Part shown: one piece after another, positions 1 to 11,859 of the stretch
Numbering within the stretch: position 1 is the first letter of the stretch
How the letters are laid out: each line of letters opens with the position of its first letter
DNA from: Molossus alvarezi
Lineage: Eukaryota; Chordata; Mammalia; Chiroptera; Molossidae
NCBI GenBank assembly: GCA_037176705.1
Contig: CM073898.1
Span: 20,701,501-20,765,500, forward strand
Length of the DNA stretch: 64,000 nucleotides
Reading direction: 5' to 3'
Notes under the pieces: generated by a model
The model's database searches: none
The model's input: the letters and a program-made list of their open reading frames with translations, nothing else
Told to the model about the DNA's origin: nothing
Translations under genes and position numbers: made by a program

Positions 1-45
1 TTGGTGTTCAATCAGATGAAATTGATTTGTCGGATGTCCTTTCAG
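1..45 (+). CDS. BIRC6: BIRC6 window exon 1 (3' part only)
   Basis: The exon is cut by the left edge of the window. It reads GVQSDEIDLSDVLS plus the first base of a Gly codon, then donor GTAGTA at 46. It ends in phase 1 and joins exon 2 (GA) to restore Gly. Acidic, probably loop sequence; no domain is visible. The reading frame fits the next exon exactly. Confidence 0.85.
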
Positions 46-732
46 GTAGTAACTTATTTTATTAAAGGAATTTCTGAATTTTATATCTTGGATTTAAGCT
101 ACCATTGACTTCATAGAATATAGTTACTACATTTTATCTTTAAAAACGAAAATTTAGAACTTAACATGTGTGAATCATTGAACTATTTGCCTTTATTTCT
201 TAATCTCCCACACCAATATTAAGGCTATTTTTTTAAAGAGTTTTGAATTTGTTTTTTGTGTTCCATTGCTTGTTACTATGACTTAAGTACTCATAAGAGA
301 CTATTTAAAATTTTATTATTTGTTGTAGTCTTTTCACTTTATTTGGTGTGCTTTTGCTGTCTGTAAAATCAAAGAACATATTTTATATTTCAAAAAATAA
401 AATTAATATATTCCTATTGTAATAAGTAAAGATGCAGAAAGAAAAATTTGTAAACATATTAAGATAATTAGCACTTTAAAATAAGTAAATTTTGGGAATT
501 AGTCTCATTTTTGTTTATTTTCACATGAATTATGAAAAAAGTAAAGAGAAAAATCAAATATAGTAATATAAATCAAGTGTAAAATTTCTCAACTCTAATC
601 TGTCCTCCCTTTTAGGTGACCATCATTAACAGAATGTTATCTGTTTAGGTTTCTTTACTATACATGTTTCTGAACATTTTTAATGAAAGTGATCACATTA
701 TGCTTATTGGTCTTTACTTGCTCTTTTTGTTT
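46..732. other. Intron, nothing recognised
   Basis: AT-rich intron sequence after exon 1 without a repeat or gene I can name. Confidence 0.6.
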
Positions 733-800
733 GTTTTTTTTTATCCTCACCCAAGGACATTTTTGCATTTATCTTCAGATAGAATGGGAGGGAGAGGGGA
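733..800 (-). mobile_element. VES SINE type A, 3' 65 nt only
   Basis: T tail, atcctcacccaaggacattt and cttcagatagaatgggagg, then stops. It is flanked by ttacttgct copies at 714 and 806, so it is a 5'-truncated insertion. Confidence 0.8.
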
Positions 801-826
801 AGAGATTTACTTGCTTTTTTTTAGTT

Positions 827-1033
827 TTTTTTTTTATCTTTACCTGAGGATATTTTTACATTAATCTTCAGATAGAGCTGGAGGGAGAGAGGGAGGAAGA
901 GAGAGAGAAAAAAAACATCGATGTGGGGGAGACACATCATCGATTGGTTGCCATCTACCCAACCCCAACGGGAAACCCAGGACTCTCTGGTGCACAGGCG
1001 GCGTTCTTACCGCTAAGCCGTACCAGCCAGGGC
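827..1033 (-). mobile_element. VES SINE type A
   Basis: Full antisense copy from T tail and atctttacctgagg to ccagccagggc; diverged. Confidence 0.9.
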
Positions 1034-1052
1034 AAAAAATAGTTTTAAGTGA

Positions 1053-1295
1053 TTTTTTTTTTTTTTTATCCTCACCCGAGGATTTTTTTCCATTTTTTTG
1101 TACAGATAGAGTGGGAGGGAGAGAGAGAGAGAGAAAAATCGACGTGAAGGGACACATCGAGTGGCTGCCACCCGCACGACCAACCAGGGCCCGGGACAAA
1201 CTGCAACCGAAGTACGTGCCCTTAGCGGGAACCGAACCCGGGTCTCTCCGGACCGCAGGCTGATGCTCTAACCGCTGAGCCAAACTGGCCAGGGC
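1053..1295 (-). mobile_element. VES SINE type A, young
   Basis: Full-length and near consensus, flanked by ttaagtgatttttttt at 1044 and 1296. Acceptor-like ttttttttgtacag lies near 1104. Confidence 0.93.
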
Positions 1296-1304
1296 TTAAG
1301 TGAT

Positions 1305-1461
1305 TTTTTTTAGAAAGAGAGGAAGGGAGAGAAAAAAATATTGATATGAGAGAGAAAGATTCCCTACTGGGGATCGAGCCCACAACCCAGGCATGTGCTC
1401 TGACTGGGAATTTAACTGTCCGGTCCATGGTACAACATTCAATCCACGTCACCAGCCAGGC
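1305..1461 (-). mobile_element. VES SINE type B
   Basis: gagaggaagggagag, ctactggggatcgagcccac and a degraded head ccagccaggc. The last of the serial insertions in this cluster. Confidence 0.8.
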
Positions 1462-1794
1462 TGTTACTTGCTTTTTTAAAGACTTATGTTGTCTTGCATA
1501 TATACTTCTTTTTGATGATATAGGCTCTGACTACCTCATGCCAATCTGTCTCTTTCCAAATAACTAATTAATTTATGAGTGGAACTCAGAGGAGAAGTTA
1601 GAACTAGATATATAGATGCCATCTTTACACCTTAGGAAATATAGAATGAGAGATCCATTATGGAGAGAGTGTAAGGAGAAGACTATAAAGTTCAGGCCAA
1701 GCAAGGGAGTTGAATATGCAAGAATAGCCACACTCAGTATAGAAGACCCAGGAGAAGGGACTTAGAAATCATAATATGTCTCCATATGAGTGTT

Positions 1795-2260
1795 TACATC
1801 TTTTTATTCCTCACCATAGTCCTTCTGCATTGTTCCTTTTCTCACCTAATGGTGTCTGTGGCACAAAACAAATGTGAATATCATCCTTTATATCTCTGTC
1901 TTTCTCATCCTTCACATTGAGGCTATCCACCAGTGTATAATTCACATCTGCCTACTCTTTTACCTTCCATGATCATGTGATGACAGATCAAGCCACAATA
2001 GTTATCTTGAACCTGGACTACAGTAATAGTTTCTAATTGGTCTTTCTGCATCTGTTCTTGCCTCACTCCAGCACATTCTCCATATTGCAATAAGTATGAT
2101 CATTTTTGATTGCATACCTGATCCCTTTACCTATTTCCTTAAAATACTTTTCATGTCTTCCCATTACTCTGTAGTCCAAAGTCTATAATATAGTATGTAA
2201 TGTCTTGTGTGATCTGTCTCCTTTACCTTTACCACTGATTCATTAACACCCTCCAGGTTC
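1795..2260 (-). mobile_element. Ancient LINE remnant (L2/L1ME type)
   Basis: The pattern cctggactacagtaatagtt, tggtctttctgcatctgttc and agtccaaagtctataat matches an old LINE 3' region. Family not certain. Confidence 0.45.
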
Positions 2261-2270
2261 CTGAGATCCT

Positions 2271-2370
2271 TTCATGGAGTCCAGGGGTCAATTCTTTTCA
2301 TGATAGGATAATGGTATTGCTTCATGCAGTCCATGGGTCAACTGTTTTCATGATAGGATGATACTGTTTT
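2271..2370 (+). repeat. Diverged two-copy tandem repeat, ~50-bp unit
   Basis: The segment ttcatggagtccaggggtca...cttttcatgataggat is repeated with substitutions from 2321 (ttcatgcagtccatgggtca). Old, no known function. Confidence 0.75.
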
Positions 2371-2399
2371 TTTCACTCACTGACATTTGTACCATTTGT

Positions 2400-3140
2400 G
2401 CAAAAGCATGGTGTTCTTCACTAGGCACTTGCAATAAAAAATATGCCATTTTCACTTTCACGTAAAAATGTCCTTGATGAAGTAATAAAAATTGCTAGTT
2501 TTATTAAATTTTGAACCCATAAGTACTCAATCTTTTAAATGTCCTGTGCTGAGCTAGGAAGTATTCATGAAACACTTCTGCTGCATACTGAAGAACCATG
2601 GCTGTTTCAAAGAAACACTCTGTGCAATTGAGGTACAAGAGGAACTGTTTATTTCATGGAGCCCCATTTTAATTTGCAAAAATAAATTTCTTCAGACTTG
2701 GTTATTTGAAGGTATTTTCCCACAGATTTATAGAAAAAGTCTATCAGTATCCATCCAATTGATCGTATTTGTTGCCATTGTTAAAAGTAGAGCTTTTAAG
2801 CAAAAATTAGAATTTTCTAAAAATATGTATCCTTCACAGTTAACTTCACAGCTTCCCAATACATGAAGCTTTTTTTCCTGATGGGTTATGATGATATTAG
2901 TGTCATTTTCTGATATTATATAATGAATTGTGTTAACACTTGGAAAATCTGTATATAGTGGTGAACCAGTATTTTCTAAATAAATGGGTAAAATATCCTG
3001 TAAAAGTACAATGTAGGCCAATTAATCATAATGCAATAGAGTTTGAGAAGGGCACTGATCAGGTATCAGTATAACTTTGGCAAACACTCTATAAGGAAAC
3101 TGCCACTGGTCAAGTTTTCCGATATGTAAGGCTATTAGTA
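2400..3140. other. Intron, nothing recognised
   Basis: AT-rich sequence between the small tandem repeat and the sense type B SINE. The opposing open frames of 97-99 codons in it show no family resemblance. Confidence 0.6.
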
Positions 3141-3150
3141 TCTTTCTTTA

Positions 3151-3369
3151 CCTGGCTGGTGTGGCTCAGTGGTTCATCTTCGACCTATGCACCCATGCTG
3201 GTCAGGGCATATGCCTAGGTTGTGAGCTTGATCCCCAGTCGAGAGTGTGCAGTAGGCAGCCCATTGATGTTGATGCTTCTGACGTCAATGTTTCTTCTCT
3301 CTCTCCTTTCTTCTTTCTCTGAGAAATCAATAAAAACATTAAAAAAAAAAGAAAGATTAAAAAAAAAAA
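3151..3369 (+). mobile_element. VES SINE type B, sense
   Basis: Head cctggctggtgtggctcag, tail gagaaatcaataaaaac plus A runs. Duplication tctttctt at 3141 and 3370. Confidence 0.88.
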
Positions 3370-3719
3370 TCTTTCTTCCTCTTCAACTACATATTTGTGT
3401 TGGGTTGGATTTCCTTCATATACTTCTACAAAAACAACATATTGTGACACATTGAATGCCGGAGGCAGAAAAATCTAGCTACCTTCTGCAAGCCAGATTT
3501 TAAAAGAGATTTGTAAGATGTAAAACATTGCCTCTCTTCCCCTTAAGTTATTTTTGTTTTAGAAACAGTTATTTTTCATCAAAGTATGCTGTTTTTATAT
3601 CTAATGAGTTTATCACTTGAATTAATATTTAAAATTTCTGCTGATAAGTATCAGTATATATACAACCAACATAAAAGAAAGCTTTTTAGAGTTCTAAATT
3701 ACTTTAAAGCCACATTTGT

Positions 3720-4055
3720 TCTTTCCGTTCCTCTAATGTGTCATGTCCCTTCCTAGTGGAGAGATTTCATTCATGTTGTTTCTTCTGCCTGGATTCCCCT
3801 GCCTCAAGGAAATAAATACATAAAAATCTCTTACTCTTTCCATGAATCTTGTTACCTCATCTTGGAAATTTTTTATTACCCCTTGACTTAGACTGATTGC
3901 CCTTTATTAGTCTTTTGAACTTCCCTTAAGTAAAACAGCACTTTTTAAAACAAATTCAACTGTATAATTACTTTTTTAATGCCTAATAACCTCTGACACA
4001 GAAAATGTGTTTCATGAGAACTGGGGCCTGTCCTTTTACACATATTAAGTGCTCA
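3720..4055 (+). mobile_element. Ancient LINE remnant (L2/L1ME type)
   Basis: The sequence ttcttctgcctggattcccc and a terminal attaagtgctcaacatat are typical of old LINE 3' ends (consensus agtgctcaataaat). Confidence 0.45.
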
Positions 4056-4079
4056 ACATATATATATATACTTTTTTAC

Positions 4080-4260
4080 AGATTTTTTTTTTAAAGAGAG
4101 GAAGGGAGAAGGAGAGAGAGAAACATGGATCGGCTGCCTCCCACATACCCCTACTGGGGATTGAACCTGCAACTCAGCCATGTGCTTGACCAGAAATTGA
4201 ACCAGCAACCTCTTGGTGAATGAGATGAAGCTCTACCAGCTGAGCCACACTGGCTTGGCT
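4080..4260 (-). mobile_element. VES SINE type B
   Basis: Antisense, gagaggaagggagaagg to gccacactggcttggct. Confidence 0.85.
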
Positions 4261-4349
4261 GTAAATATGTATTTTTAACACTATGCTGGGCACCAATGGG
4301 AGGTTGAAAAACAAGGTTATGGGAGTTTAGTCTTGCTTTTAATTTAGTC

Positions 4350-4352
<3 letters not shown>

Positions 4353-4384
<32 letters not shown>

Positions 4385-4612
4385 CCTCACCCGAGGACAT
4401 TTTTTCCATTTTTTGTTCAGATACAGTGGGAGGGAGAGAGAGAGAGAGAAACATCAACATGGAAGGGACACATCGAGTGGCTGCCACCCACACAACCCAA
4501 CCAGGGCTGGGGACAAACTGCAACCAAGGTACGTGCCCTTAGCGGGAACCGAACCCGGGTCTCTCCGGACCACAGGCCAATGCTCTAACCGCTGAGCCAA
4601 ACTGGCCAGGGC
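4353..4612 (-). mobile_element. VES SINE type A, young
   Basis: A T tail of about 30, then full consensus to ggccagggc; agtccaattttt flanks both sides. Acceptor ttttttgttcag and donor aag|gtacgt motifs are intact. Confidence 0.94.
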
Positions 4613-4829
4613 AGTCCAATTTTTGGTAACAGTTTTTTATATCTCCTCATTCTTTCCATCTTGCATTTCTGTTTTACTTTACCTGTTAATTCTGTTTAAT
4701 GTAGTGCTAACTTCAGAAAATTGTAAAGTACTGAAAATAACCCTTTTGCCCCCTCCATAGCACATACACTCTTCTTTTTTTGTTTCTCCATCCTGTCTTC
4801 TTGATATAGTTTTATTGCTGTGCTTTTTA

Positions 4830-5066
4830 ATTTTATTTTTTTATCCTCACCTGATGGCATTTTTTTGCATTTATCTTCAGGTAGAGCAGGAGGGAGAGAG
4901 AAAGAAACATCGATGTGAGAGACACATCGAGTGGCTGCCACCAGCACACCCCCGTCGGGGATGGCGACAAACTGCAAGTGAGGTACATGCCCTTAGCGGG
5001 AACTGAACCCGGGACTCTCTGGTCCTCGGGCCAGTGCTCCAACTGCTGAGCTAAACCGGCCAGGGC
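4830..5066 (-). mobile_element. VES SINE type A
   Basis: Full antisense copy flanked by att(g/a)ctgtgctttttt at 4813 and 5068. Confidence 0.92.
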
Positions 5067-5149
5067 AATTACTGTGCTTTTTTGTTCACATAGTTGTGAC
5101 CATGTGATTTTTGTTTTTACTACAATATATTATGCTAACTTAAAAAAAA

Positions 5150-5619
5150 ATGTTTTTTAATTGTATTTTAGAGAGGAAGGGAGAGGAAGAGGGAAAAAGA
5201 GAGAGAGAGCCCTGGCCGGTTTGGCTCAGCGGTTAGAGCATCAGCCTGCGGTCCGGAGAGACCCGGGTTCGGTTCCCGCTAAGGGCACGTACTTCGGTTG
5301 CAGTTTGTCCCCGGCCCTGGTTGGTCGTGCGGGTGGCAGCCACTCGATGTGTCCCTTTCACATCGATGTTTCTCTCTCTCTTCCTCTCTCTCCCTCCCAC
5401 TCTATCTGTACAAAAAATGGAAAAATGTCCTCGGGTGAGGATTAAAAAAAAAAAGAGAGAGAGAGAGAAACATCGATTGCCCGCCTCTTGCATGGCGCCC
5501 CCCCGGTGGGGGGGTGGGGATTGGGCCCACAATCTGGGCTTGTGCTCTGACCGGGAATCGAACCAGCGACCTCTTGGTGCATAGATTGACATTCAGCCAC
5601 TGAGCCACACCAGCCGGGC
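5150..5619 (-). mobile_element. VES SINE type B, split by a sense type A SINE
   Basis: The outer copy starts ttttagagaggaagggag and resumes at 5453 with gagagagaaacatcgattg, ending ccacaccagccgggc. The inner element lies at 5209-5452. Confidence 0.88.
5209..5452 (+). mobile_element. VES SINE type A, sense, nested
   Basis: A consensus copy from gccctggccggtttggctca to gggtgaggattaaaaaa inside the type B copy; agagagaga on both sides. Confidence 0.93.
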
Positions 5620-6132
5620 ATAACTTTAAGTATTTGTATGGTAATAAAGTAGTATGCCTCATTTTAAAAAATTGACAGTATGTACAAAATATAAAGAAAA
5701 TGTACAGATAAATCTTGTTTATACTTTAGAACTTTTCTTTAGTTTTTATTTAGTGTCATAGTTATACAGTTGATGTTGTAGACTGTATTCTCATTTTATA
5801 GTCATACTTAACATATTGGGCAATAGCTATTGTAAGTAGCTGGTTTATTATTTTTTGCTCTCTTAAAATCTAAATCACTTGTTACTGTTTATTGTTAATG
5901 TGAATGGGCACTGAGTTGCTTTTATGCAATTCTGCTTTTGTAGCAAGGACAGCATCTCTTGCTTTTGAATTTTTTTTAATCCTATGTCCATTGTTGAAGC
6001 ACCGTGTAAGGGTTGTGTGTTTGTTTACACATCTTCCACATTTAAATTGGAGCAGCACTATAATTCTTCTATGACTGTTTCCTTTTAAAGATTAATTCAC
6101 ATATTGTAAAACTTGTCTCTTTCGTGCATTAG

Positions 6133-6267
6133 GAAATGGAAAGGTCAGTAGTTGCACAGCTGCCGAGGGTAGTTTCACATCTCTCACTGGACTTCTCGAA
6201 GTTGAACCCCTGCATTTTACTTGTGTGTCAACTAGTGATGGAACCAGAATAGAAAGGGATGATGCAA
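6133..6267 (+). CDS. BIRC6: BIRC6 window exon 2
   Basis: Acceptor is gtgcattag and donor GTACGT. It starts with the last two bases of the Gly split from exon 1 and ends one base into a Met codon (A|TG). It encodes window residues ~15-59, containing FTSLTGLLEVEPLHFTCVST and ending ERDDA. The segment resembles the extended beta-rich region preceding the coiled coil in BIRC6. It is too short for ORF finders because no Met starts it. Confidence 0.9.
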
Positions 6268-6559
6268 GTACGTTTACTGGTATATACCTTCTTTTATTAT
6301 ATACATTATATATTATATGCTATAATAAATATAAAATAACATATAAGTATTTAAATATCTGTTACAGTATATGTGACCACCAGGTCAAGAAATAGTATTT
6401 GCAGCATTTAATGTCCCTTTCCATTTATTTCTCCTTCACTCTCTTGTAAATAAACATTGTCTTAACTTTTCAGGTAATCATTTTTTTAGTTTTTGTTTCT
6501 TTGTATAACCACTTAATTATGCATTCCTTTTAAAAATTTATGCATTCTTAAGAATTGGT

Positions 6560-6892
6560 TGAGTAGGGTCTATAAAATATAAAATTGAATTTATATAGTT
6601 TTGGTCTGTCTCTGTTCAGTGTTATGATTGTTAAATTCACCCATTTTATTGTATATATGTAGATAGTTGTCCTTTTTCATTGCTGTTTAAGATTCTGTTG
6701 TATGAGTAAAATAAAATTTATCCACTATTGCTTTGTACACTATACTGTTGATTAACATTTGGGTTGTTCAATTGTGGTACTGTTAGTACCAATGGATACA
6801 GTATTCTCTTGGATGTGAATGTAAAAGTTGATTTGTTGCTTCATAGGATTGTCATATATTCAACGTCAGTAAGTCATGTTAAAGAAATGTAC
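6560..6892 (-). mobile_element. Ancient L1 3'-region remnant
   Basis: Degenerate antisense L1: attgctgtttaagattctgt, taaaatttatccactattg and tgttgattaacatttgggttg are recognisable. It is ended by a SINE insertion at 6895. Confidence 0.6.
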
Positions 6893-6894
6893 TT

Positions 6895-7110
6895 TGGCCT
6901 GCGGTACAGAGAGACCTGGGTTTGGTTCCCACTAAGGGCATATACCTCGGTTGCAGTTTGTCCCTGGCCCTGGTTGGGTCATTTGAGTGGCGGCTACTTG
7001 ATGTGTCCCTTTCATATGGATGTTTCTCTCTCTCTTCCTCTCTCTCCCTCCCATTCTATCTGAACAAAAAATGGAAAAATGTCCTCCGGTGAGGATTTAA
7101 AAAAAAAAAA
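6895..7110 (+). mobile_element. VES SINE type A, sense, 5'-truncated
   Basis: Starts inside the head at tggcctgcggtacagagaga, ends in an A tail. Duplication gaaatgtactt at 6884 and 7111. Confidence 0.9.
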
Positions 7111-7504
7111 GAAATGTACTTCTTAATTTCCAAATATTTGAAGGTTTTCTAGTTATCTTGTTATTGATTTCTATTTAAATTGCTGTGAGGTCAGAAGAAA
7201 TACTTTGATTACCAATCTTGCAAAATATGTTAGGAATTATATAGAGGGTCAGCTTTTATAAATATTCCATGAATGCTTGACAATAATGTTTACTTAACTG
7301 TTGTTGGTGAAGTATATTCTGCATATACATTTGGGCAAGTTTGCTAATTGAGTATCCATAACTGTAGCTACTTGTTTTTTAGCTAATAAAATTGGTGTTA
7401 AAATTTGTCTTAGTTTTATCCCTTTTTATTTTATACATTTTGGAGCTTTGATTCAGTTTTAGAATGATTCTATCTTGTGAATTGAATCTTTTATTATTAT
7501 TATT

Positions 7505-7750
7505 ATTTTTTATCCTCACCTGAGGACATTTTGCATTTATCTTCAGATAGAGCTGGAGGGAGAGAGTGAGGAAGAGAGAGAGAGAGAAACACTGACATGA
7601 GAGAGACACATTGAGTGGCCGCCACCCACACAACCCCAACTGGAGCGGGGGACAAACTGCAACCAGGTACATGCCCTTATTGGAACCCAAACCCGGGACT
7701 CTCTGGTCCAGGGGCCGACGATCTAACCACTGAGCGAAACTGGCCAGGGC
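7505..7750 (-). mobile_element. VES SINE type A
   Basis: Full antisense copy after a (TTA)n tail, ending ctggccagggc. Confidence 0.9.
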
Positions 7751-7937
7751 AAATCTTCCATTATTAAGGATTATCTCTTTTTCTCTAATATTGCTGTATT
7801 TTCTGAAAGATTTTTGTTTGATATTTATATACCTAGCATCTGCTTTCTTTTGTATAGAATATATTTGTCCTTCTTTTTACTTTCAATTTGTCATTGTCTC
7901 CTTATATTTTAGACCTAATTTTGAAAGCAACATTTAG

Positions 7938-8206
7938 TTTTTTTAATCCTCACCTAAGAATTTTTTTTTTTTTTTTTTGCATTTATCTACAGATAGAGCG
8001 GGAGGGAAGAAGGGAGGGGAATGAGAGAGAGAGAGAGAAACATCGATGTGTGAGAGACACATTGACTGGTTGTCACCCACATGACCCCAACCGGGACTGG
8101 GGACAAATTGAAACTGAAGTATGTGCCCTTCCTTAGTGGGAACCGAACCCGGGTCTCTCTGGTCCACGGGCTGACACTCTAACTGCTGAGCCAAACTGGC
8201 CAGGGC
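7938..8206 (-). mobile_element. VES SINE type A
   Basis: Antisense copy with an extra T run after the tail hairpin; ends actggccagggc. Confidence 0.9.
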
Positions 8207-8642
8207 TATAGTTGTATTTTTAAACCCATTATGAATTGGAATGTTTAATTTACATTGAATGTAAATACCGATATATTTGCATTTAAATCTGAGTTTTTTA
8301 TGTATTCTAGTATATTTCATATCTTGCCAGATGTATCTTTTTCTCCTTTTTTTTGGGTGATTTCATTTTTATTGGTCTATATTTTTACTTTTTACTATAT
8401 TTAGCAGCTGTCCCAGAGATTATAATATAGACATACTGTTGACATCTAGAAGTCCTGTTGCTGTTTTTACCATACAGTTCAAATATCTTGAACATTATTT
8501 ATCATCTTTCTTATTTATATGGCATTGTGTAACTTTAGGTGGTATTTTAGTTTCATACATTATTATTATATTTTTTATATTCAATATTCATTTGGATTTA
8601 TCTCATAATTCCATGTTCATTTTTCTTTTTAAGAACATTTGT

Positions 8643-8849
8643 TTTTATTGATTTTGTTTTTAGAGGGTGGGGGAAGGGAGAGAGAGATATAAACAGATGT
8701 GAGAGAGAGAAACATCTATTGGCTGCCTGTTGAATGCCCCCTACTGGGGATCAAGCCCATAACCCAGACATGTGCCCTGACCAGGAATCAAATCGGGACC
8801 TCTAAGTCTGTGGGACGATGCTTAATCCACTGAGCCACACTGGACAGGC
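8643..8849 (-). mobile_element. VES SINE type B
   Basis: Antisense copy, ttttattgattttgtttttag to cacactggacaggc. Confidence 0.87.
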
Positions 8850-8936
8850 TCATTTTTCTTTCTTTTGAGCTTTTATCTGGTATGATTTTATATCTGAAAA
8901 CTACTCTGTAAGATCTCTTTTTTGTACTTGTCTACT

Positions 8937-9170
8937 CACCCGAGGATATTTTTCCATTTTTTGTACAGATAGAGTGGGAGGGAGAGAGAGGAAGGGAGAG
9001 AGAGAGAGAAACATCGACGTGAAGGGACACATCGAGTGGCTGCCACCCGCACGACCAACCAGGGCCGGGGACAAACTGCAACCGAAGTACGTGCCCTTAA
9101 CGGGAACCGAACCCCGGTCTCTCCAGACCACAGGCCGCCGCTCTAACCGCTGAGCCAAACTGGCCAGGGC
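8937..9170 (-). mobile_element. VES SINE type A, tailless
   Basis: Near-consensus body but the tail hairpin is cut at cacccgagg with no poly(T). Perfect 14-bp duplication tgtacttgtctact at 8923-8936 and 9171-9184. Confidence 0.92.
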
Positions 9171-9289
9171 TGTACTTGTCTACTGATGAAGTAATTTAGT
9201 TTTATTGGAAATGTTTATTGGAAATGTTTCAAATGCTTTTTGAATAATTACATGAACAAACTACATAGCCAATATTTGTCGATATTTTC

Positions 9290-10545
9290 CGCATTTCTTT
9301 TATTGTTTTCTGTTTGCTTAAGTACTTCAAAGCAAATTCTAGATATTATATCACTTTACCTCTACATAACACATATAAATTCATTAAACAATGTGGGAAT
9401 CTTCTTTAATAGTTGATGCAGTTTTTATCATAATCATCTAAGTTAACTATAATGTATCATGTTACATATAGCATAATCAATTCTATGATACCATGTAATT
9501 TTCAATACATTATTGAACTTATCTGAATATTGCAGTAACATTTTATATTTGGTTTATGTGCATTAAGAGGTGTCATTTTCATTCTTTAAGTACAATTTTC
9601 ATGCTATGGAATTCTAAGTTAGCTGTTTTTGCTTCTAGTGATTTAAAGGTAATCTTTCCTTTTTTTTTTTTTTAACGTACACTGTTTTTGTTAGACATCA
9701 CCTGTCTGTCTTATTTTTTCTCTTTTAAGATTACTGTCAGTATTCAAACTGTTCGAGATTCATTCATATTCATTCAATCTCTCTATCCTGTTTGAGATTC
9801 ATAGGATTACTTGATTCCTTACTTGCATCAGCTATAGAAAGATCTCAGCCATTAGCTGTTCAAAATTTCTTCTGCCCTATTTTCTAGCTTCTCTCATTTT
9901 GTGTCCAGTTTCATGTATGTTACACTTCAGCACTGTAACTAGTGTAATTTTCAATTTTAAATCTCCTTATACTGTGGGTATTATCTTCTAGTTCATCTTA
10001 GTTTACTAGTACTTTCTTTTGCTATGCAATTATTGATGGAAAAAAAGTTACCTTTGTTTTCACTTGACTTCTGTATTGCTTCTGTTAAAAATAATGTGTC
10101 TATTTGATGTCTGTGTGAATCTATTTTGTTCCATTGGTTAGTTAGTCTAGCCTATGCCAATACCTCATTGTCTTAATTACTGTATCTTACTATTAGGTCT
10201 TAAAAACTGATAGTCTAAATGCACCAACTTTATTTTTCTTTCTCTTTTGATATATTTAAAGTGTTGATATAAAGTTTTACAATGGTATGTAGTTATCACC
10301 ACTGAATTCCAGAACATTTCCATTACTGCAAAAAGAAACCCTATAGCCATTAGTAGTTACTCCCTATTCCCCTCTCCTCCGATTTCCTGGTAATCACCAA
10401 TTTATTTTGTGTCTGTGGATTTTGTCTACCCTGGACATTTCATGTAAATGTGCAATCATACAATATGGGGCTTTTTTGTCTGGCTTCTTTCACTTAGTGT
10501 AATGTTTTCAAGTTTTATCCATTTGGCATGTCAATAAATCACTCC
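9290..10545 (-). mobile_element. Ancient L1 fragments (ORF2 and 3' UTR types)
   Basis: A patchwork: 9290-9420 resembles old L1 3' UTR, 10080-10250 old ORF2 (tatgccaatacctcattgtc), and 10255-10545 an L1M-type 3' UTR with aaaaagaaaccctatagcc, ggtaatcaccaattt and catttcatgtaaatg. Order suggests more than one old insertion. Confidence 0.55.
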
Positions 10546-10550
10546 TTTTT

Positions 10551-10776
10551 TTGTTGTTGTTTTTTTTAAATATGTTTTTGTTGATTTTTTAGAGAGAGAG
10601 GAAGGGAGAGAGAGATATAAACACTGATATGAAAGAGAAGCATTGCTCGGCTGCCTCTTGCACACCCACTACTGAGGTCAAGCCTGCAGCCCTGGCATGT
10701 GCCCTGACCGGGAATCGAACCATGACCTCTCAGTTCATGGGACAATGTTCAGTCTACTGAGCCACACTGGCCGGGC
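10551..10776 (-). mobile_element. VES SINE type B
   Basis: Antisense copy from the T tail to gccacactggccgggc. Confidence 0.9.
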
Positions 10777-10867
10777 AGTACATGATTCCTTTTTATGGGC
10801 ATATCATTCCTTTTTATGGGTAAATAACAGTTCATGGTATGACTCCCCGTTCCTAACCCCCCGCCAA

Positions 10868-11093
10868 TTTTTTTTTTCTTTATTGATTTTAGAGAGAGAG
10901 GAAGGTAGAGGGAGAGAGATAGAAACATTGATGAGAGAGAACATCGATGAGAGAGAACACTGATTGGATGCCTCCTGCATGCCCCCACTGGGGATTGGGT
11001 CCACAACCTGGGCATGTGCCCTGACTGGGAATCGAACCAGCAACCTCTTGGTGCATGGGTCGTTGCCCAGTCACTGCGCCACACTGGCTGGGC
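10868..11093 (-). mobile_element. VES SINE type B, with internal duplication
   Basis: Antisense copy; the unit acatcgatgagagagaaca occurs in tandem near 10926-10960. Ends actggctgggc. Confidence 0.9.
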
Positions 11094-11109
11094 GACATAT
11101 GACTTCTTT

Positions 11110-11305
11110 AAAAAAATTTTTTTCTTTTTTAATTTTTAGAGAGTGAGAGAGACATAGATGAGAGCGAACAATGACTAGCCACCTCCTGTATGCCCCTAAC
11201 TGGGGATTGAGCCTACAACCTGGTCATGTGCCCTGACCTGGAGTTGAACTGGTGACTTCTTGGTGCATGGGTTGATGCTCAACCACTGAACTACACTGGC
11301 CGGGC
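11110..11305 (-). mobile_element. VES SINE type B
   Basis: A diverged antisense copy ending ctacactggccgggc. Confidence 0.87.
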
Positions 11306-11384
11306 ACTAGGGTTTTTTTTTCTATACCCAGTCATGTCATCTATTAATAAAGAGAGTTTACTTTTTTGCTTTTCGATCATTATA

Positions 11385-11560
11385 GTTTTTCTTTTTCTTA
11401 CTCCTTTGCTCTTTCTAAGACTTTCTGCATGATATAATAGAAATGGTGATAATATTCATCTTTGTCTTGTTCTCACCTCTATGTTTTAATATCTCGTTTT
11501 TGAAGCCCTTAGTATAAAAATAGGAAAGAGTGTTGAAAACTCAGACCATGTAAGAGATTT
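11385..11560 (-). mobile_element. Ancient L1 ORF2 remnant
   Basis: Contains atgatataatagaaatggtg followed by catctttgtcttgttctcac, matching a known antisense ORF2 stretch. Short and degenerate. Confidence 0.5.
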
Positions 11561-11859
11561 TAAAGTTAGTTTTGTAGTAGTATGATGACTTATTTTTCTT
11601 GGATTTTTTTTTATGTCTCTTATGTCTTGATGTGACAATTTTCCCATAAATACTATTTAGGCACTAGATTTTAAAATCAGTAAAGGGCCAGGGTACACAT
11701 GGGTAATGTTGAAAATCACTTATTATGCCAATAGTGCAAGTACAGTGTACGTGGTTAATATTTTCCCTCTAAATTGCTTTCGTGGAACACTAGATGGAGC
11801 AGATGGATTTTATTTGGGAGCACAAATCTTATGAGAGATATGATTTGCTCTTTCTTTTT

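Larger units (their letters stand above)
7120..8642 (-). mobile_element. Ancient L1 ORF2 remnant, broken by two SINEs
   Basis: Between SINEs, the blocks 7120-7500, 7755-7935 and 8210-8640 match antisense L1 ORF2 (for example gttattgatttctatttaaatt and ggtgaagtatattctgcatat). Heavily mutated, no open frame worth naming. Confidence 0.6.

Noticed and set aside
5161..5662. Several overlapping open frames of 85-120 codons with GLAQRLE or REREKH motifs, here and throughout the window
   Set aside because: They are translations of VES SINE heads and pyrimidine tracts in six frames, repeated dozens of times; not genes.
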